From assembly GCF_022664395.1 (NCBI RefSeq), contig NZ_JAKRET010000002.1, positions 1 to 64,000 on the forward strand: a stretch of 64,000 nucleotides of DNA. Reading direction: 5' to 3'. The translations under genes were made by a program, and so were the position numbers. Shown here piece by piece: positions 42,882-51,915 of the stretch. Origin of the DNA: Sphingomonas lacusdianchii. Its GTDB lineage: Bacteria; Pseudomonadota; Alphaproteobacteria; Sphingomonadales; Sphingomonadaceae. Within the stretch, counting starts at the first letter, position 1. The number at the start of each line of letters is the position of its first letter. Below the pieces are notes generated by a model. It was given only the letters and a program-made list of their open reading frames with translations, ran no database searches and had not been told where the DNA came from.

Positions 42882-45443
42882 ATGTTACCTGGGGGCGACG
42901 TGACTATAAAATGGAACGGATTGGTCGGCATCGGCGGCATATGTCTATGCGCTTTCTTGCCGGAGATGGCGTTCGCGCAAACTGCAGGTACGGCCGCGGC
43001 CGAAGATCAAGCGGAACAAGATATTATAGTTAATGGCGAGCGCACCCGTGCGCCTTTGGTCATGGAAGTGCCAAACTCGCCCAAGGCCCGCGCGATCGTT
43101 ACGCAAGACCATATCGAGCACACGGTCCCCGGCCAGTCGATCTTCAACGCGATCAACCTGGTACCCGGCGTCAACTACACCGCGGGCGACCCCTATGGCG
43201 GCAATGGCGGCGGCATCCGTATCCGCGGGTTCGATGCCAGCCGTATCGCCTTCACCTTCGACGGACTGCCCCTGAACGATGCGGGCAACTACGCCATCTA
43301 TGCAAACCAGCAGATCGATCCCGAACTGGTGGAATCGGTCAACGTCAATTTCGGCTCGACCGACGTGGACTCGCCGACGGCAAGTGCGGCGGGCGGAACG
43401 GTCAATTATCGCACCGTCCTTCCGACCGAAACGTTGAGTGCGACGGCGGTCTATTCGCACGGCGACGGCAACATGAACCGCGTTTTCGGCTTACTCAACA
43501 CCGGCGATCTCACGTCCAGCGGCACCCGGGCCTGGCTGTCCGCCAGCAGCCAGAGCTACAATCTCTATCGCTACGCCAATGTCCGGAAGGCCCAATATAA
43601 CGCGCGGATCTATCAGCCGCTCGGCGGGAAGGACTTCGTGTCGCTGGCAGGCTTTTTCTACCAGCATCGCAACAACGGTTATGGCACGCCCTCGCTCGCC
43701 AATATCAACAGCGTGCTTGGCAATCCCTTTCCCGTGTCCTCGACCGGGCCGGCGCGGGTCGATCTGACGCGGGCCCAGTTCGACAAACTGTTTGCCGACC
43801 AGAGCAACAGCTATCTCAACAGCACGATCTGCGCCCTGCTGTCGCAGGTGCAGGCCGGAAAGGGCACGGTGCAGGACGACCGTGCCAGATGCACCAACAC
43901 CCGGCAGATCGGTCTGAATCCGGTGGATACGGGTAATCTCCGCTTCAACAGCCTGTTCGCCCTGTCCGACCGGCTGACCTTCTCGATGGACGGCGGCTAT
44001 ACCTATACCCGCGCCAATGGCGGCGGCTCGACCGTGTTCGCCGAAAGCGATGCCAATGCCGGGCAAAGGGGCGCCAATGGCAATCAGTTTGGGCGGATCG
44101 GCGCGGGCGTCGCATCGGGCCGCGACCTGAATGGCGATGGCGACATGCTGGACTATGTCCGCGCCTATTATCCATCGAACACCCTGACGCATCGGCTGAT
44201 CGCGATCTCGGGACTGCGATACGATATCGATCCGGACAATCTGGTACGCCTGGCCTATACCTGGGATCGCGCACGGACGCTGCAGACCGGCGAGGCCAGC
44301 CTGCTCGGCCCGGACGGCACGCCCCCGCTGCCGTTCAGCACCAGCGACATGGACAATCCTTATGCCATGCTGGATGCGGCGGGCAACGTGCCCAACAAAC
44401 GCAACCGCCTGACCTATTCCATACTGCACCAGATTTCGGGCGAGTATCGCGGCAAGCCGTTCGACGACTCGCTGTCGTTCATGGTCGGCCTGCGCGCGGC
44501 GCTGTTCCGGCGCAACATGAACAACTATTGCTACACCATCCCCGGTAGCAGCAACGAAGCCTATTGCACCTCGCAGACCCAGGCTCAGGTCCAGGCCGAC
44601 AGTCGGACCCGGAATTTCGCGCCACCCTATGCAGGGCGCATCAAGGAATATCGGGCACTTCTGCCCAATCTAGGCCTGACCTGGCAGATGACGCCGGCGC
44701 TCAGCCTGTTCACCAGCTACACCAAGGGATTTTCCGCGCCGAGCACCGAAGTCTATGCGTATGACGACAAGGTCATTCGTCCGATCGGCGAAGAGGCAAA
44801 GCCGGAGCGAACCAATTCCTTCGATCTGGGTCTTCGCTACACCATGGGCATCGCGCAGGCGCAATTGGGCGGCTGGTTCATCCATTACGACAATCGCATC
44901 GTCAACGTGACCACGCCGGTCGAGGGCGGCGGGACGATCAGCGCCGCCCGTAACGTCGGCGCAGTCGACAGCAAGGGCATCGACGCTTCGTTGTCAGTCA
45001 GTCCGGTTCGCTGGCTGTCGCTCTACGGCTTCACGTCCTATATGACCGCCACGCTGAAAGACGATGTGCTGAACGGCGCGACCGGCGCGGTGGCGATCGC
45101 GACCAAGGGCAAGTCGTTGGTCGATACGCCCAACTGGCAATATGGCGGCCGGGCGCAGGTGAACCTGCCCTTCGGCGTGATCGGTCTGTCGGCCAAGCAT
45201 GTCGGCGATCGTTTCGTGACCGACGTCAACGACGTGAAGGTGGCGGGCTACACGCTGGTTGATCTGGATGCGCAGATCGGCATGCGCTGGATCGGGCTGG
45301 AGAAGACCTATGTCCAGTTCAACGTCGTGAACCTCCTCGACAAGGCTTATATTTCCAACCTTGGCACTGCCACCAGCAACGGCGGCTTCTTCAACTTCGG
45401 CAATCCGCGTACGGTGATCGGAAGCGTGCATTTCCAGTTCTGA
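42882..45443 (+). CDS. TonB-dependent outer membrane receptor
   Basis: 853 residues from ATG 42882; a GTG at 42900 behind GGGGGC is an equally good start. Signal peptide up to MAFAQ, then DIIVNGERTRAPLVMEVPNSPKA and a plug with IRIRGFDASRIAFTFDGLPLNDAGNYAIY, then a barrel ending VIGSVHFQF. The plug lacks the usual IEVLRGP wording (LVESVNVNFGSTDVDSPTASAAGGTVNYR instead), typical of a distinct receptor subgroup. Followed by a phytase-like esterase gene, with which it may form a unit for phosphate- or ester-containing substrates (inference). Confidence 0.92.
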   Translation: MLPGGDVTIKWNGLVGIGGICLCAFLPEMAFAQTAGTAAAEDQAEQDIIVNGERTRAPLVMEVPNSPKARAIVTQDHIEHTVPGQSIFNAINLVPGVNYTAGDPYGGNGGGIRIRGFDASRIAFTFDGLPLNDAGNYAIYANQQIDPELVESVNVNFGSTDVDSPTASAAGGTVNYRTVLPTETLSATAVYSHGDGNMNRVFGLLNTGDLTSSGTRAWLSASSQSYNLYRYANVRKAQYNARIYQPLGGKDFVSLAGFFYQHRNNGYGTPSLANINSVLGNPFPVSSTGPARVDLTRAQFDKLFADQSNSYLNSTICALLSQVQAGKGTVQDDRARCTNTRQIGLNPVDTGNLRFNSLFALSDRLTFSMDGGYTYTRANGGGSTVFAESDANAGQRGANGNQFGRIGAGVASGRDLNGDGDMLDYVRAYYPSNTLTHRLIAISGLRYDIDPDNLVRLAYTWDRARTLQTGEASLLGPDGTPPLPFSTSDMDNPYAMLDAAGNVPNKRNRLTYSILHQISGEYRGKPFDDSLSFMVGLRAALFRRNMNNYCYTIPGSSNEAYCTSQTQAQVQADSRTRNFAPPYAGRIKEYRALLPNLGLTWQMTPALSLFTSYTKGFSAPSTEVYAYDDKVIRPIGEEAKPERTNSFDLGLRYTMGIAQAQLGGWFIHYDNRIVNVTTPVEGGGTISAARNVGAVDSKGIDASLSVSPVRWLSLYGFTSYMTATLKDDVLNGATGAVAIATKGKSLVDTPNWQYGGRAQVNLPFGVIGLSAKHVGDRFVTDVNDVKVAGYTLVDLDAQIGMRWIGLEKTYVQFNVVNLLDKAYISNLGTATSNGGFFNFGNPRTVIGSVHFQF

Positions 45444-45450
45444 CGTCACG

Positions 45451-45480
45451 GGCTGCGACGGCGGATGCGTCGTCGCAGCC
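45451..45480 (+). terminator. hairpin after TonB receptor
   Basis: GGCTGCGAC (45451-45459) pairs perfectly with GTCGCAGCC (45472-45480), 8 bp after the receptor stop. No U-tract follows, so termination is likely but not certain; it would partly separate the receptor from the esterase gene. Confidence 0.5.
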
Positions 45481-45558
45481 GATCGCTGCATTGTCGGGCA
45501 CGGTGTACAGACGTGGCGGCCATGCCGGGCCGCCGGTCATCAGATGATGGAGCAGGGC

Positions 45559-46653
45559 ATGAGGCGCAGGGCGATCCGGGGAATGGCGGCGATACTGGCG
45601 GTCGGGTCTGCGCCAGGGCTCTCCACGGCCGAACCGACGGCGTCGTCGCCGCTGGAACTGATCGGCGCAGCGGAAATTCCCTTCGGCGCCCGCTTTCAGG
45701 GGTACCCGATCGGCGGCCTGTCCGGGCTCGACCGGCTTCCGGGGGGCGACTTCATCGCCATTTCCGACGACAAGGGCGATGGGCGGCAGCCCCGCTTCTA
45801 TCAGCTGGCGATCACGTTGGATCCCGCGCAGCATCGGGCGCGGGTCCGGGTGAAGGGGCAGGCGATCCTGCGTGATGCGCAGGACGTGCCCTTTCCGATC
45901 GACCGCCCGGTGGTCGACCCTGAAGCTATTCGGCATGGGGATGACGGCCATGTCTATTGGTCGTCGGAGGGGACGTGGAGCGACGATCCTGCCCGGCGCG
46001 TCCAGCCCGGCATTTACGAAAGCGATGCAACGGGCCGCGTCCTTCGCAGCTTTTCGCTACCTGCTGCCTATCTCTATACCGACAACAAGACGCGCGGCGC
46101 TGTATCCAACGGCGTGCTGGAGGGGTTGGCGGCAGGACCGACCGGAACGGTGTACGCCATTAACGAGGTTCCCGCCTATGAAGACGGCGTGGCCGATGGC
46201 GGGTCCGGCAAACCCATGCGTCACCGACTGACCAGCTTCGATCCCAAGAACGGCAAGCCGCTTCACCAGTACGTCTATGAGGTGCCAGACGGGCAATATA
46301 GCGTGTCTGAACTGCTGGCGGTCGATGACCGCCATTTCCTGTCGATCGAACGGATCGTGCCCTTCGACGCGAAAAAGGGTGTGGATGCCAGGATCGTGCT
46401 GTCTGGCATCACTGATCGAACGACCGATGTCCTGTCCTGTCCGGGGCTGAAAAGCTGCCCCGCGATTGCGATGACCCGCACGATATTACTCGATCTGCCC
46501 AAGCGGTATCGCGGCATCAAGATCGACAATCTCGAGGGTTTGGCCTGGGGCCCCAGCCTGGCGGACAATCGCCGCACGCTGATCGTCGAGGCGGACAACA
46601 ATTTCAATAAGGAAGAGGTATCGCAGTTTCTCGTATTCGCCTGGTCGCGGTGA
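45559..46653 (+). CDS. secreted esterase-like phytase-family protein
   Basis: 364 residues from ATG 45559 (GGAG at the right distance; ATGs at 45544 and 45547 are alternatives). Signal peptide MRRRAIRGMAAILAVGSAPGLSTA. Beta-propeller features of the 'esterase-like activity of phytase' family (PF13449): GGLSGLDRLPGGDFIAISDDKGDG, VDPEAIRHGDDGHVYWSSEGTW, NGVLEGLAAGPTGTVYAINEV, IDNLEGLAWGPSLADNRRTLIVEADNNF. The acidic clusters probably bind Ca2+. Acts in the periplasm or outside; substrate unknown. Confidence 0.85.
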   Translation: MRRRAIRGMAAILAVGSAPGLSTAEPTASSPLELIGAAEIPFGARFQGYPIGGLSGLDRLPGGDFIAISDDKGDGRQPRFYQLAITLDPAQHRARVRVKGQAILRDAQDVPFPIDRPVVDPEAIRHGDDGHVYWSSEGTWSDDPARRVQPGIYESDATGRVLRSFSLPAAYLYTDNKTRGAVSNGVLEGLAAGPTGTVYAINEVPAYEDGVADGGSGKPMRHRLTSFDPKNGKPLHQYVYEVPDGQYSVSELLAVDDRHFLSIERIVPFDAKKGVDARIVLSGITDRTTDVLSCPGLKSCPAIAMTRTILLDLPKRYRGIKIDNLEGLAWGPSLADNRRTLIVEADNNFNKEEVSQFLVFAWSR

Positions 46654-46723
46654 CAGATCGAGCTGCAATACGGTCTCGGAACCTTCTTGATAGAGGATCG
46701 GTCCATATTGCAGAAGGTAGTCC

Positions 46724-47815
46724 TCAGCCCGCAATGTCCGCCCAGCTGAGATCGAAGCGCGCGAGATATTTGCGCAGCCGATCGGCGTCGTTGGTCGAGG
46801 TGCGCTGGCGGCGCGAGGCGGCGAAGAGGGTGCGGCCGGCGTCGGATAGCGAACGGCAGGCGCGACAGGTTTCGACGACATGCGCCAGCTGGACACGATC
46901 GAAGGGATCGAGCGCACCCAGTTGCTCTGCGGTCATCAGGTTCGACAGCGCGTCCGCTTCCGCTTTTCCGCTTCGCCATAGCCGTTGCAGGCGCGCAATC
47001 TCGGCGGTGACGCAGTCGAGATTGATCCGCCCGGCCGGGCTGAATGTCGCCATCCGCGTCACGCTGGCGGCGAGGTCGCGGAAATTACCGGGCCAGCGCG
47101 CCTCGGCACTGGTCGCAAAGGTGAGATAGCGGTCGCGCGCCTCCTTGTTGAAGGTGATGCGGTCACCCTCGCGCTCGGCATGGCGGTCGAGTTCATAGTC
47201 GAGATTGGGCGCGATATCCTCCCGCCGTTCGGCAAGGCCGGGGAGGGCGAAGGTCCAGAGGTTGAGACGTGCATAGAGGTCGTCGCGGAACGTGCCGTCC
47301 GCTACACAGGCGGCAAGGTCGCGATTAGTGCCCGCGATCAGTTGAAAGTCGCTCGCCACCTCCCGGTCGGCACCGACGGGGAGAAAGCGCTTGTCCTCGA
47401 TCGCGCGCAGGATCATCGCCTGCTCGTCCAAGCCCAGTTCGCCGATCTCGTCGAGAAACAGGACGCCGGTATCGGCGGTGCGCAACAGGCCGGCGCGATC
47501 CGCTGCAGCACCGGTAAAGGCGCCCTTGCGGTGCCCGAACAGTGCCGACATCGCGCCGTCGCCCTTCAGCGTGGCGCAATTGACCTCAACCAGCGGTCCT
47601 TTCACCTGACGCTTCAGCCGCTTGAGTTCGTAGATGCGCCGCGCAAGCTGGCTCTTGCCCGCGCCGGTCGGCCCCATCAGCAAGAGCGGCGCACGGCTGC
47701 GGATCGCGACCTGTTCGATCTCGTCGATCATAGCGTTGAAGGCAGTGTTGCGGGTGTCGATGTCCGATTTGAGAAAGCTGTTACTTTCGACGCTGTCCGC
47801 GGCGAAGCGGGTGGC
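46724..47815 (-). pseudogene. rtcR: RtcR, truncated: sigma-54 activator without sensor domain
   Basis: The C-terminal two thirds of RtcR, the sigma-54-dependent activator of the RNA-repair rtcBA operon. Seen are RNTAFNAMIDEIEQVA, Walker A GPTGAGKSQLARRIY, GHRKGAFTGAAADR (the sigma-54 contact GAFTGA), Walker B GVLFLDEIGELG, and a C-terminal region with a DNA-binding end. The N-terminal ligand-sensing domain (about 160-180 residues, CARF-like) is missing: just before ATRFAADSVESNSFLKSDI the sequence changes to a decayed insertion sequence. No rtcB or rtcA is in the window. Either a dead gene or a constitutive AAA+ remnant; the lack of a native start argues for the former. Confidence 0.85.
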
Positions 47816-47820
47816 TGAGC

Positions 47821-48505
47821 GGCAAGTATTGGGTCCGCTTTTGCCGCCGGCGTCGGTTCGTGGTCGTTGGCGACGGACGCCGCTGCCGCGGATCGTGAAC
47901 GCGTTGCTGTATCTGCTGTAGTTGGGATGTCCGTGGCGTGGTCTGCCGCGTGATTTTTCTCCGTTCACGACCGTGAAGTATCAATTCTACCGCTGGCGCG
48001 ATCAGGCCTGGTGACCCCGGATCGATGCGTTGCTGATGGCTCGCTCGCGGATGCTCAAGGGACGCGACCCTGAACCATCGGCGGTGGTGATCGACAGCCA
48101 GAGCGCCCGCCACCGAGAGCGGAGGTCCGCGCTGGTTCGATGCCGCCAAGAAGGTTGAGGGTCGCAAGCACCACATTGCGACCGATACATCAGGCCGATT
48201 GCTCAAGGCGCGGATCGCCCCGGCCAACGTGCAGGACAGCCATGGCGGCGTGTCGTTGCGCGAGGCACTGGCGGTACGGTTTCCAACGCTGCGCCATGTC
48301 TATGCCGACCGCGCCTATCGCGGCAACAAGCTGCTCACCGCGGTCGCCGATCCAAAACCATGGGCTGCCGAGCCCATCACCCGCTCACAATGCGTCGGGC
48401 ACTTCGTCCACGCACGATGACTTTGGGTCGTCGAGGTCTTTCGCATGGCTCAGTCGAAACCGGGGTCTCGCCAAAGACTATGAAACCTCCAAACGGCCGC
48501 AGTAA
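47821..48505 (+). pseudogene. decayed IS5-family transposase
   Basis: Pieces of one transposase are spread over several plus-strand frames. They are a start like KYWVRF, NALLYLL, GCPWRGLPRDFSPFTTVKYQFYRW (47925-47995), EPSAVVIDSQSA with the first catalytic Asp (48070-48110), VEGRKHHIATDTSGRLLKARIAPANVQD and HVYADRAYRGNKLL with the second Asp (48155-48340), and FAWLSRNRGLAKDYE after the expected catalytic Glu (48440-48485). At least five frameshifts or stops make it inactive. Its left end abuts the truncated rtcR gene, so this insertion probably removed the rtcR 5' end. Confidence 0.8.
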
Positions 48506-48633
48506 GCTTGGTGGGCCTCGCCTCTGTCGAACCCCTCACAAGAAATATCGCAAGAACACGATAACGGGTCGGACACTCAGCACGAACGCGTTGTTCACGC
48601 GCTCACATCCCATTTCCACCTCAACCCCCAAAC

Positions 48634-48744
48634 CGTTCGCCTTGAGCAGCTTCGCGCTTGTCGAGAATCGTAATCGAAAAGGAGTAAGCGATCACGTTCT
48701 CAACGGACGCTTCTCGACAGGCTCGAAGCTGCTTTAACCGAACG
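48634..48744. repeat. long inverted repeat with 34-bp arms
   Basis: Arm 1 (48634-48667, CGTTCG...TGTCGAGAA) and arm 2 (48711-48744, TTCTCGACAGG...GAACG) are near-perfect inverted copies separated by 43 bp. Core words CGACAGGCTC/GAGC...TGTCGA and GAACG recur in the repeat at 54031-54144, so this belongs to a family of dispersed intergenic REP-like palindromes. It may also terminate transcription of the carbonic anhydrase gene (stop at 48772, minus). Confidence 0.65.
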
Positions 48745-48771
48745 AGTGGGGCGGGGTGGAGCGGGAGGGTC

Positions 48772-49407
48772 CTAAACCAGCACCTTCTCCGGCGTCGGAA
48801 CGGTGCCGAGCGGGGTGGTCGCGTCAATTTCCATCAACGGTTTCAGCAACCCGTCGCGCAGGTCATAGACCCAGCCGTGTAGTTCGAGCGGCTGGCCCGC
48901 GGCGAAGGCACGCTGGACGATGTCGGTGCGGGCCAGCGCAACCAACTGGTCGCGGACGTTGAGTTCGACCAGCCGGTTGGCGCGCTGCTCCGCGGGGAGG
49001 GCGTCGAGTTCGTCGCGGTGGCTGTCGATCACGTCGCGGGCGATCGCCAGCCAGTCGTGGACATGCCCCTGCACGCCGCCTTCCAACGCCGCCTGGATGC
49101 CGCCGCAGCCATAATGGCCGCACACGATGATGTGCCCGACCTTCAGCACCTCGACCGCGAACTGCACCACCGACATCAGATTCTGGTCGTCGGGGTGGAT
49201 CAGGTTGGCGATGTTGCGATGCATGAACATGCCGCCCGGTTCGGTATTGGTCAGCTGGTCGGGGGCGACGCGGCTGTCCGAACAGCCGATCCACAGGAAT
49301 TCAGGCTGCTGCCCGGCAATCTGCCGCGCGAAATATTCGGGATTTTCCTCGAGCCGCTCGGCGGCCCATGCCTTGTTGGCAAGGAGCAGATGTTTGTATT
49401 CCCTCAT
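48772..49407 (-). CDS. beta-carbonic anhydrase (Can-like)
   Basis: 211 residues, beta class: zinc ligands Cys42 and Asp44 (WIGCSDSRVAPD), His98 and Cys101 (CGHYGCGG), with Arg46 forming the Asp-Arg dyad. Cytoplasmic; interconverts CO2 and bicarbonate. The start ATG (49407) overlaps the SulP stop, so it is coupled to the transporter. C-terminal LELHGWVYDLRDGLL is typical. One of two carbonic anhydrases flanking the transporter. Confidence 0.95.
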   Translation of the reverse strand: MREYKHLLLANKAWAAERLEENPEYFARQIAGQQPEFLWIGCSDSRVAPDQLTNTEPGGMFMHRNIANLIHPDDQNLMSVVQFAVEVLKVGHIIVCGHYGCGGIQAALEGGVQGHVHDWLAIARDVIDSHRDELDALPAEQRANRLVELNVRDQLVALARTDIVQRAFAAGQPLELHGWVYDLRDGLLKPLMEIDATTPLGTVPTPEKVLV

Positions 49408-50993
49408 GCGTAGGCGACCTCCTTGCGCGGCGCCTTGATCTGGGGCGCGGTCTTTTCGCCGATATCGCCGCGTACCAGCACGTTGATCCCGCGATACTGC
49501 GCATTCTTGATGAAGCCGTTGATGATGTCGATATTGTCGAGGTCGACATAGTTGGTCGCCGACAGGTCGATCACGACCGTGCAGTCGTCGGGCACCTTCT
49601 CCAGCTCCTTGGTCAGTTCGACCTTGTGGATGAAGTAGAGGTTGCGCTTGGCGCGGACCATGCAGCTGGCACCGGGGCCTTCGCCGTCCTGCACGAACGT
49701 CACCGCCGGGCGGAAATTGCGCGCGATGACGAACACGAAGCCGACGGCCAGCCCGACGACGATGCCCTTCAGCAGGTCGGTGAACAGGATGGCGAGGATC
49801 GTGACCACGAACGGCACGAACTGGGTCATGCCTTGTTTCCAGCGTTTGGTGAAAAGTTCTGGCTTGGTCAATTTATAGCCCGTCTGGATCAGCACCGCGG
49901 CGAGGGCCGATAGCGGGATCATGTTGAGCAGCATCGGCACCAGCAGGACGCTGAGCAGCAGCCACGTGCCGTGCAGGATCGTCGACATCTTCGACGCGGC
50001 ATTCGCATCGACGTTCGCCGACGAGCGCACGATGACCGAGGTCACCGGCAGGCCGCCGATCAGCCCGGAGATGATGTTGCCGCTGCCCTGTGCCAGCAAT
50101 TCGTGATTCTTGTCGGTCACGCGGCGCTTGGGATCGAGTTCGTCGACCGCCTTCACCGACAGCAGCGATTCGAGACTGGCGACGATCGCCAGCGTCACCG
50201 CCACCGTCCACACCGTCGCGTTGCCGATCTGCCCGAAATCGGGAAGGCTGAACAGCTTCACGAACCCGCCGAGGCCATCGGCGATCGGCACGCTGACCAG
50301 ATGGGTCGGCTTCACCTGAATGGCCGGGGCGATGACGCCCAGCAGCGCGTTGATCGCGACCGAGCCGACGACGACGACCAGCGGGCCGGGGACGAAGCGC
50401 AGCGGGCCGTCCTTCGGCTTGTTCTTGTCCCACCAGAACAGGAAGGCGATGCTGATCGCGGCGATGATCGTGGCGCCCCACACCACCTGTTCGCGCAGCA
50501 CGAAGAGGATGGTGTTGAACGTGTTGAGGCCATCGCCCTGATTGAACTGGAAATCGCCCGCCGGATCGCCGTCATAGCCGATCGCGTGCGGCACCTGCTT
50601 CAGGATCAGGATCAGGCCGATCGCCGCCAGCATGCCGGTGATGACCGAGGACGGCACGAATTCGCCGAGCACGCCCGAGCGCGAGAAGGACAGCAGGATC
50701 TGCATGCAGCCGGCAAGGAACACGGCGAGCAGGAATGCCTCGAAGCTCGGGAGCTTGGTGATCGCGTCGAGCACGATCACGGTCAGGCCGGCGGCGGGGC
50801 CGCTGACCGACAGCGGCGACTTGCTGAGCGAACCGACGACGATGCCGCCGACGATCCCGGCGATCAGCCCGGAAAAGAGCGGCGCACCCGATGCCAGCGC
50901 GACGCCGAGGCACAGTGGCAGCGCGACGAGCGCGACGACGATCGAGGACGGCACGTCCTGACGCAGATTGGCGAGTAGGGAGGGTTGCGACAT
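49404..50993 (-). CDS. SulP-family anion transporter, probable bicarbonate transporter
   Basis: 529 residues, about 10-12 membrane segments, opening NLRQDVPSSIVVALVALPLCLGVALASGAPL, with SGPAAGLTVIVLDAI, QGSGNIISGLIGGLPVTSVIVRSSAN (the SulP motif) and a short C-terminal STAS-like domain (VVIDLSATNYVDLDNIDIING). Genes of this SulP subgroup sit beside carbonic anhydrases and are taken to import HCO3-. Here the gene is sandwiched between two such enzymes, strongly suggesting bicarbonate rather than sulfate as substrate; that remains inference. Confidence 0.9.
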   Translation of the reverse strand: MSQPSLLANLRQDVPSSIVVALVALPLCLGVALASGAPLFSGLIAGIVGGIVVGSLSKSPLSVSGPAAGLTVIVLDAITKLPSFEAFLLAVFLAGCMQILLSFSRSGVLGEFVPSSVITGMLAAIGLILILKQVPHAIGYDGDPAGDFQFNQGDGLNTFNTILFVLREQVVWGATIIAAISIAFLFWWDKNKPKDGPLRFVPGPLVVVVGSVAINALLGVIAPAIQVKPTHLVSVPIADGLGGFVKLFSLPDFGQIGNATVWTVAVTLAIVASLESLLSVKAVDELDPKRRVTDKNHELLAQGSGNIISGLIGGLPVTSVIVRSSANVDANAASKMSTILHGTWLLLSVLLVPMLLNMIPLSALAAVLIQTGYKLTKPELFTKRWKQGMTQFVPFVVTILAILFTDLLKGIVVGLAVGFVFVIARNFRPAVTFVQDGEGPGASCMVRAKRNLYFIHKVELTKELEKVPDDCTVVIDLSATNYVDLDNIDIINGFIKNAQYRGINVLVRGDIGEKTAPQIKAPRKEVAYA

Positions 50994-51119
50994 GGCTGCG
51001 ATGGCCTTGTTCTGAAACGAGGTGCGCCGAGCGTGCTTGGGGGAAGCACGCCCGGCGCGGTGCCCGGGATCGACGGAACGGGGGAGGGAAGGTTCGCCCC
51101 GCCGATCTTGCGGGAACGG

Positions 51120-51815
51120 CTATTCGGCGGCTTCTGCCGTCACGAAATCTGCGGCCAGGCGCTTGGCGGCGGGCAATGCCACCGGCAGCGGGCGATCCGG
51201 CTTGATCGGCACGAAGCGGCCGGTCGTGCCGTCGAGCGCGAGGATCGAGCCGGCATGGATGTCGACGAACCAGCCATGCAGCGTCAGATCGCCCTTGGCG
51301 ATGCGCGACGCGACGGCCGGATGGGTGCGCAGGTGCGAAATCTGGACCACGACGTTTTCAAGGCTGGCCGCGCGGACCGCGGCGGCATCGTCGAGATCGG
51401 GATAGCTGTGCTGGATGACCGAATGGGCGGCATGGCTGTGGCGCAACCACGCGGCGACGCTGGGCAGCCCTTCGAGCGTCTCGGGCTTCATCAGCGCGCC
51501 CATCGCGCCGCAGCCCGAATGACCCGACACGATGATGTCGGTCACGCCGAGGACCGCGACCGCATATTCGACGGTCGAGGTGGTGCCGCCATTCTGCTGG
51601 GTGAAGGGGGGAACGATGTTGCCGGCGTTGCGGATGACGAACACGTCGCCCGGCTTCGCCTGCAGGATATGCTCGGGGACGACGCGCGAGTCCGAACAGG
51701 AGATCATCAGCACCTTCGGGCTCTGACCATCGGTGGCGAGCTTCGAATAGAGGTCGGCATCGCTGCCGAACACGTCCTTTTCGAACCCGAAAACCCGGCC
51801 GATCACGTCGTTCAC
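51120..51815 (-). CDS. beta-carbonic anhydrase
   Basis: 231 residues, beta class with Cys40-Asp42 (MISCSDSRVVPEH), His99 and Cys102 (VSGHSGCGAM) as zinc site and FVIRNAGNIVPP as the conserved central block. It is of a different subtype from the 48772-49407 enzyme (different N- and C-termini). Located 126 nt upstream of sulP in the same direction; probably the first gene of the operon. No signal peptide. Confidence 0.95.
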   Translation of the reverse strand: MNDVIGRVFGFEKDVFGSDADLYSKLATDGQSPKVLMISCSDSRVVPEHILQAKPGDVFVIRNAGNIVPPFTQQNGGTTSTVEYAVAVLGVTDIIVSGHSGCGAMGALMKPETLEGLPSVAAWLRHSHAAHSVIQHSYPDLDDAAAVRAASLENVVVQISHLRTHPAVASRIAKGDLTLHGWFVDIHAGSILALDGTTGRFVPIKPDRPLPVALPAAKRLAADFVTAEAAE

Positions 51816-51915
51816 GCAGCGTCTCCCTCAAAACCTGTCGGCCAGTGCAACCCTGCCGCTTGGGTCCATGCTATAGCCGGGGGAATCTTGCTGCGTTCGC
51901 CTGCGATGTAACGAA

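Noticed and set aside
48199..48420. 73-codon frame read as a small stand-alone gene
   Set aside because: It is one frame fragment of the decayed IS5-family transposase (YADRAYRGNKLL block) and has no separate identity.
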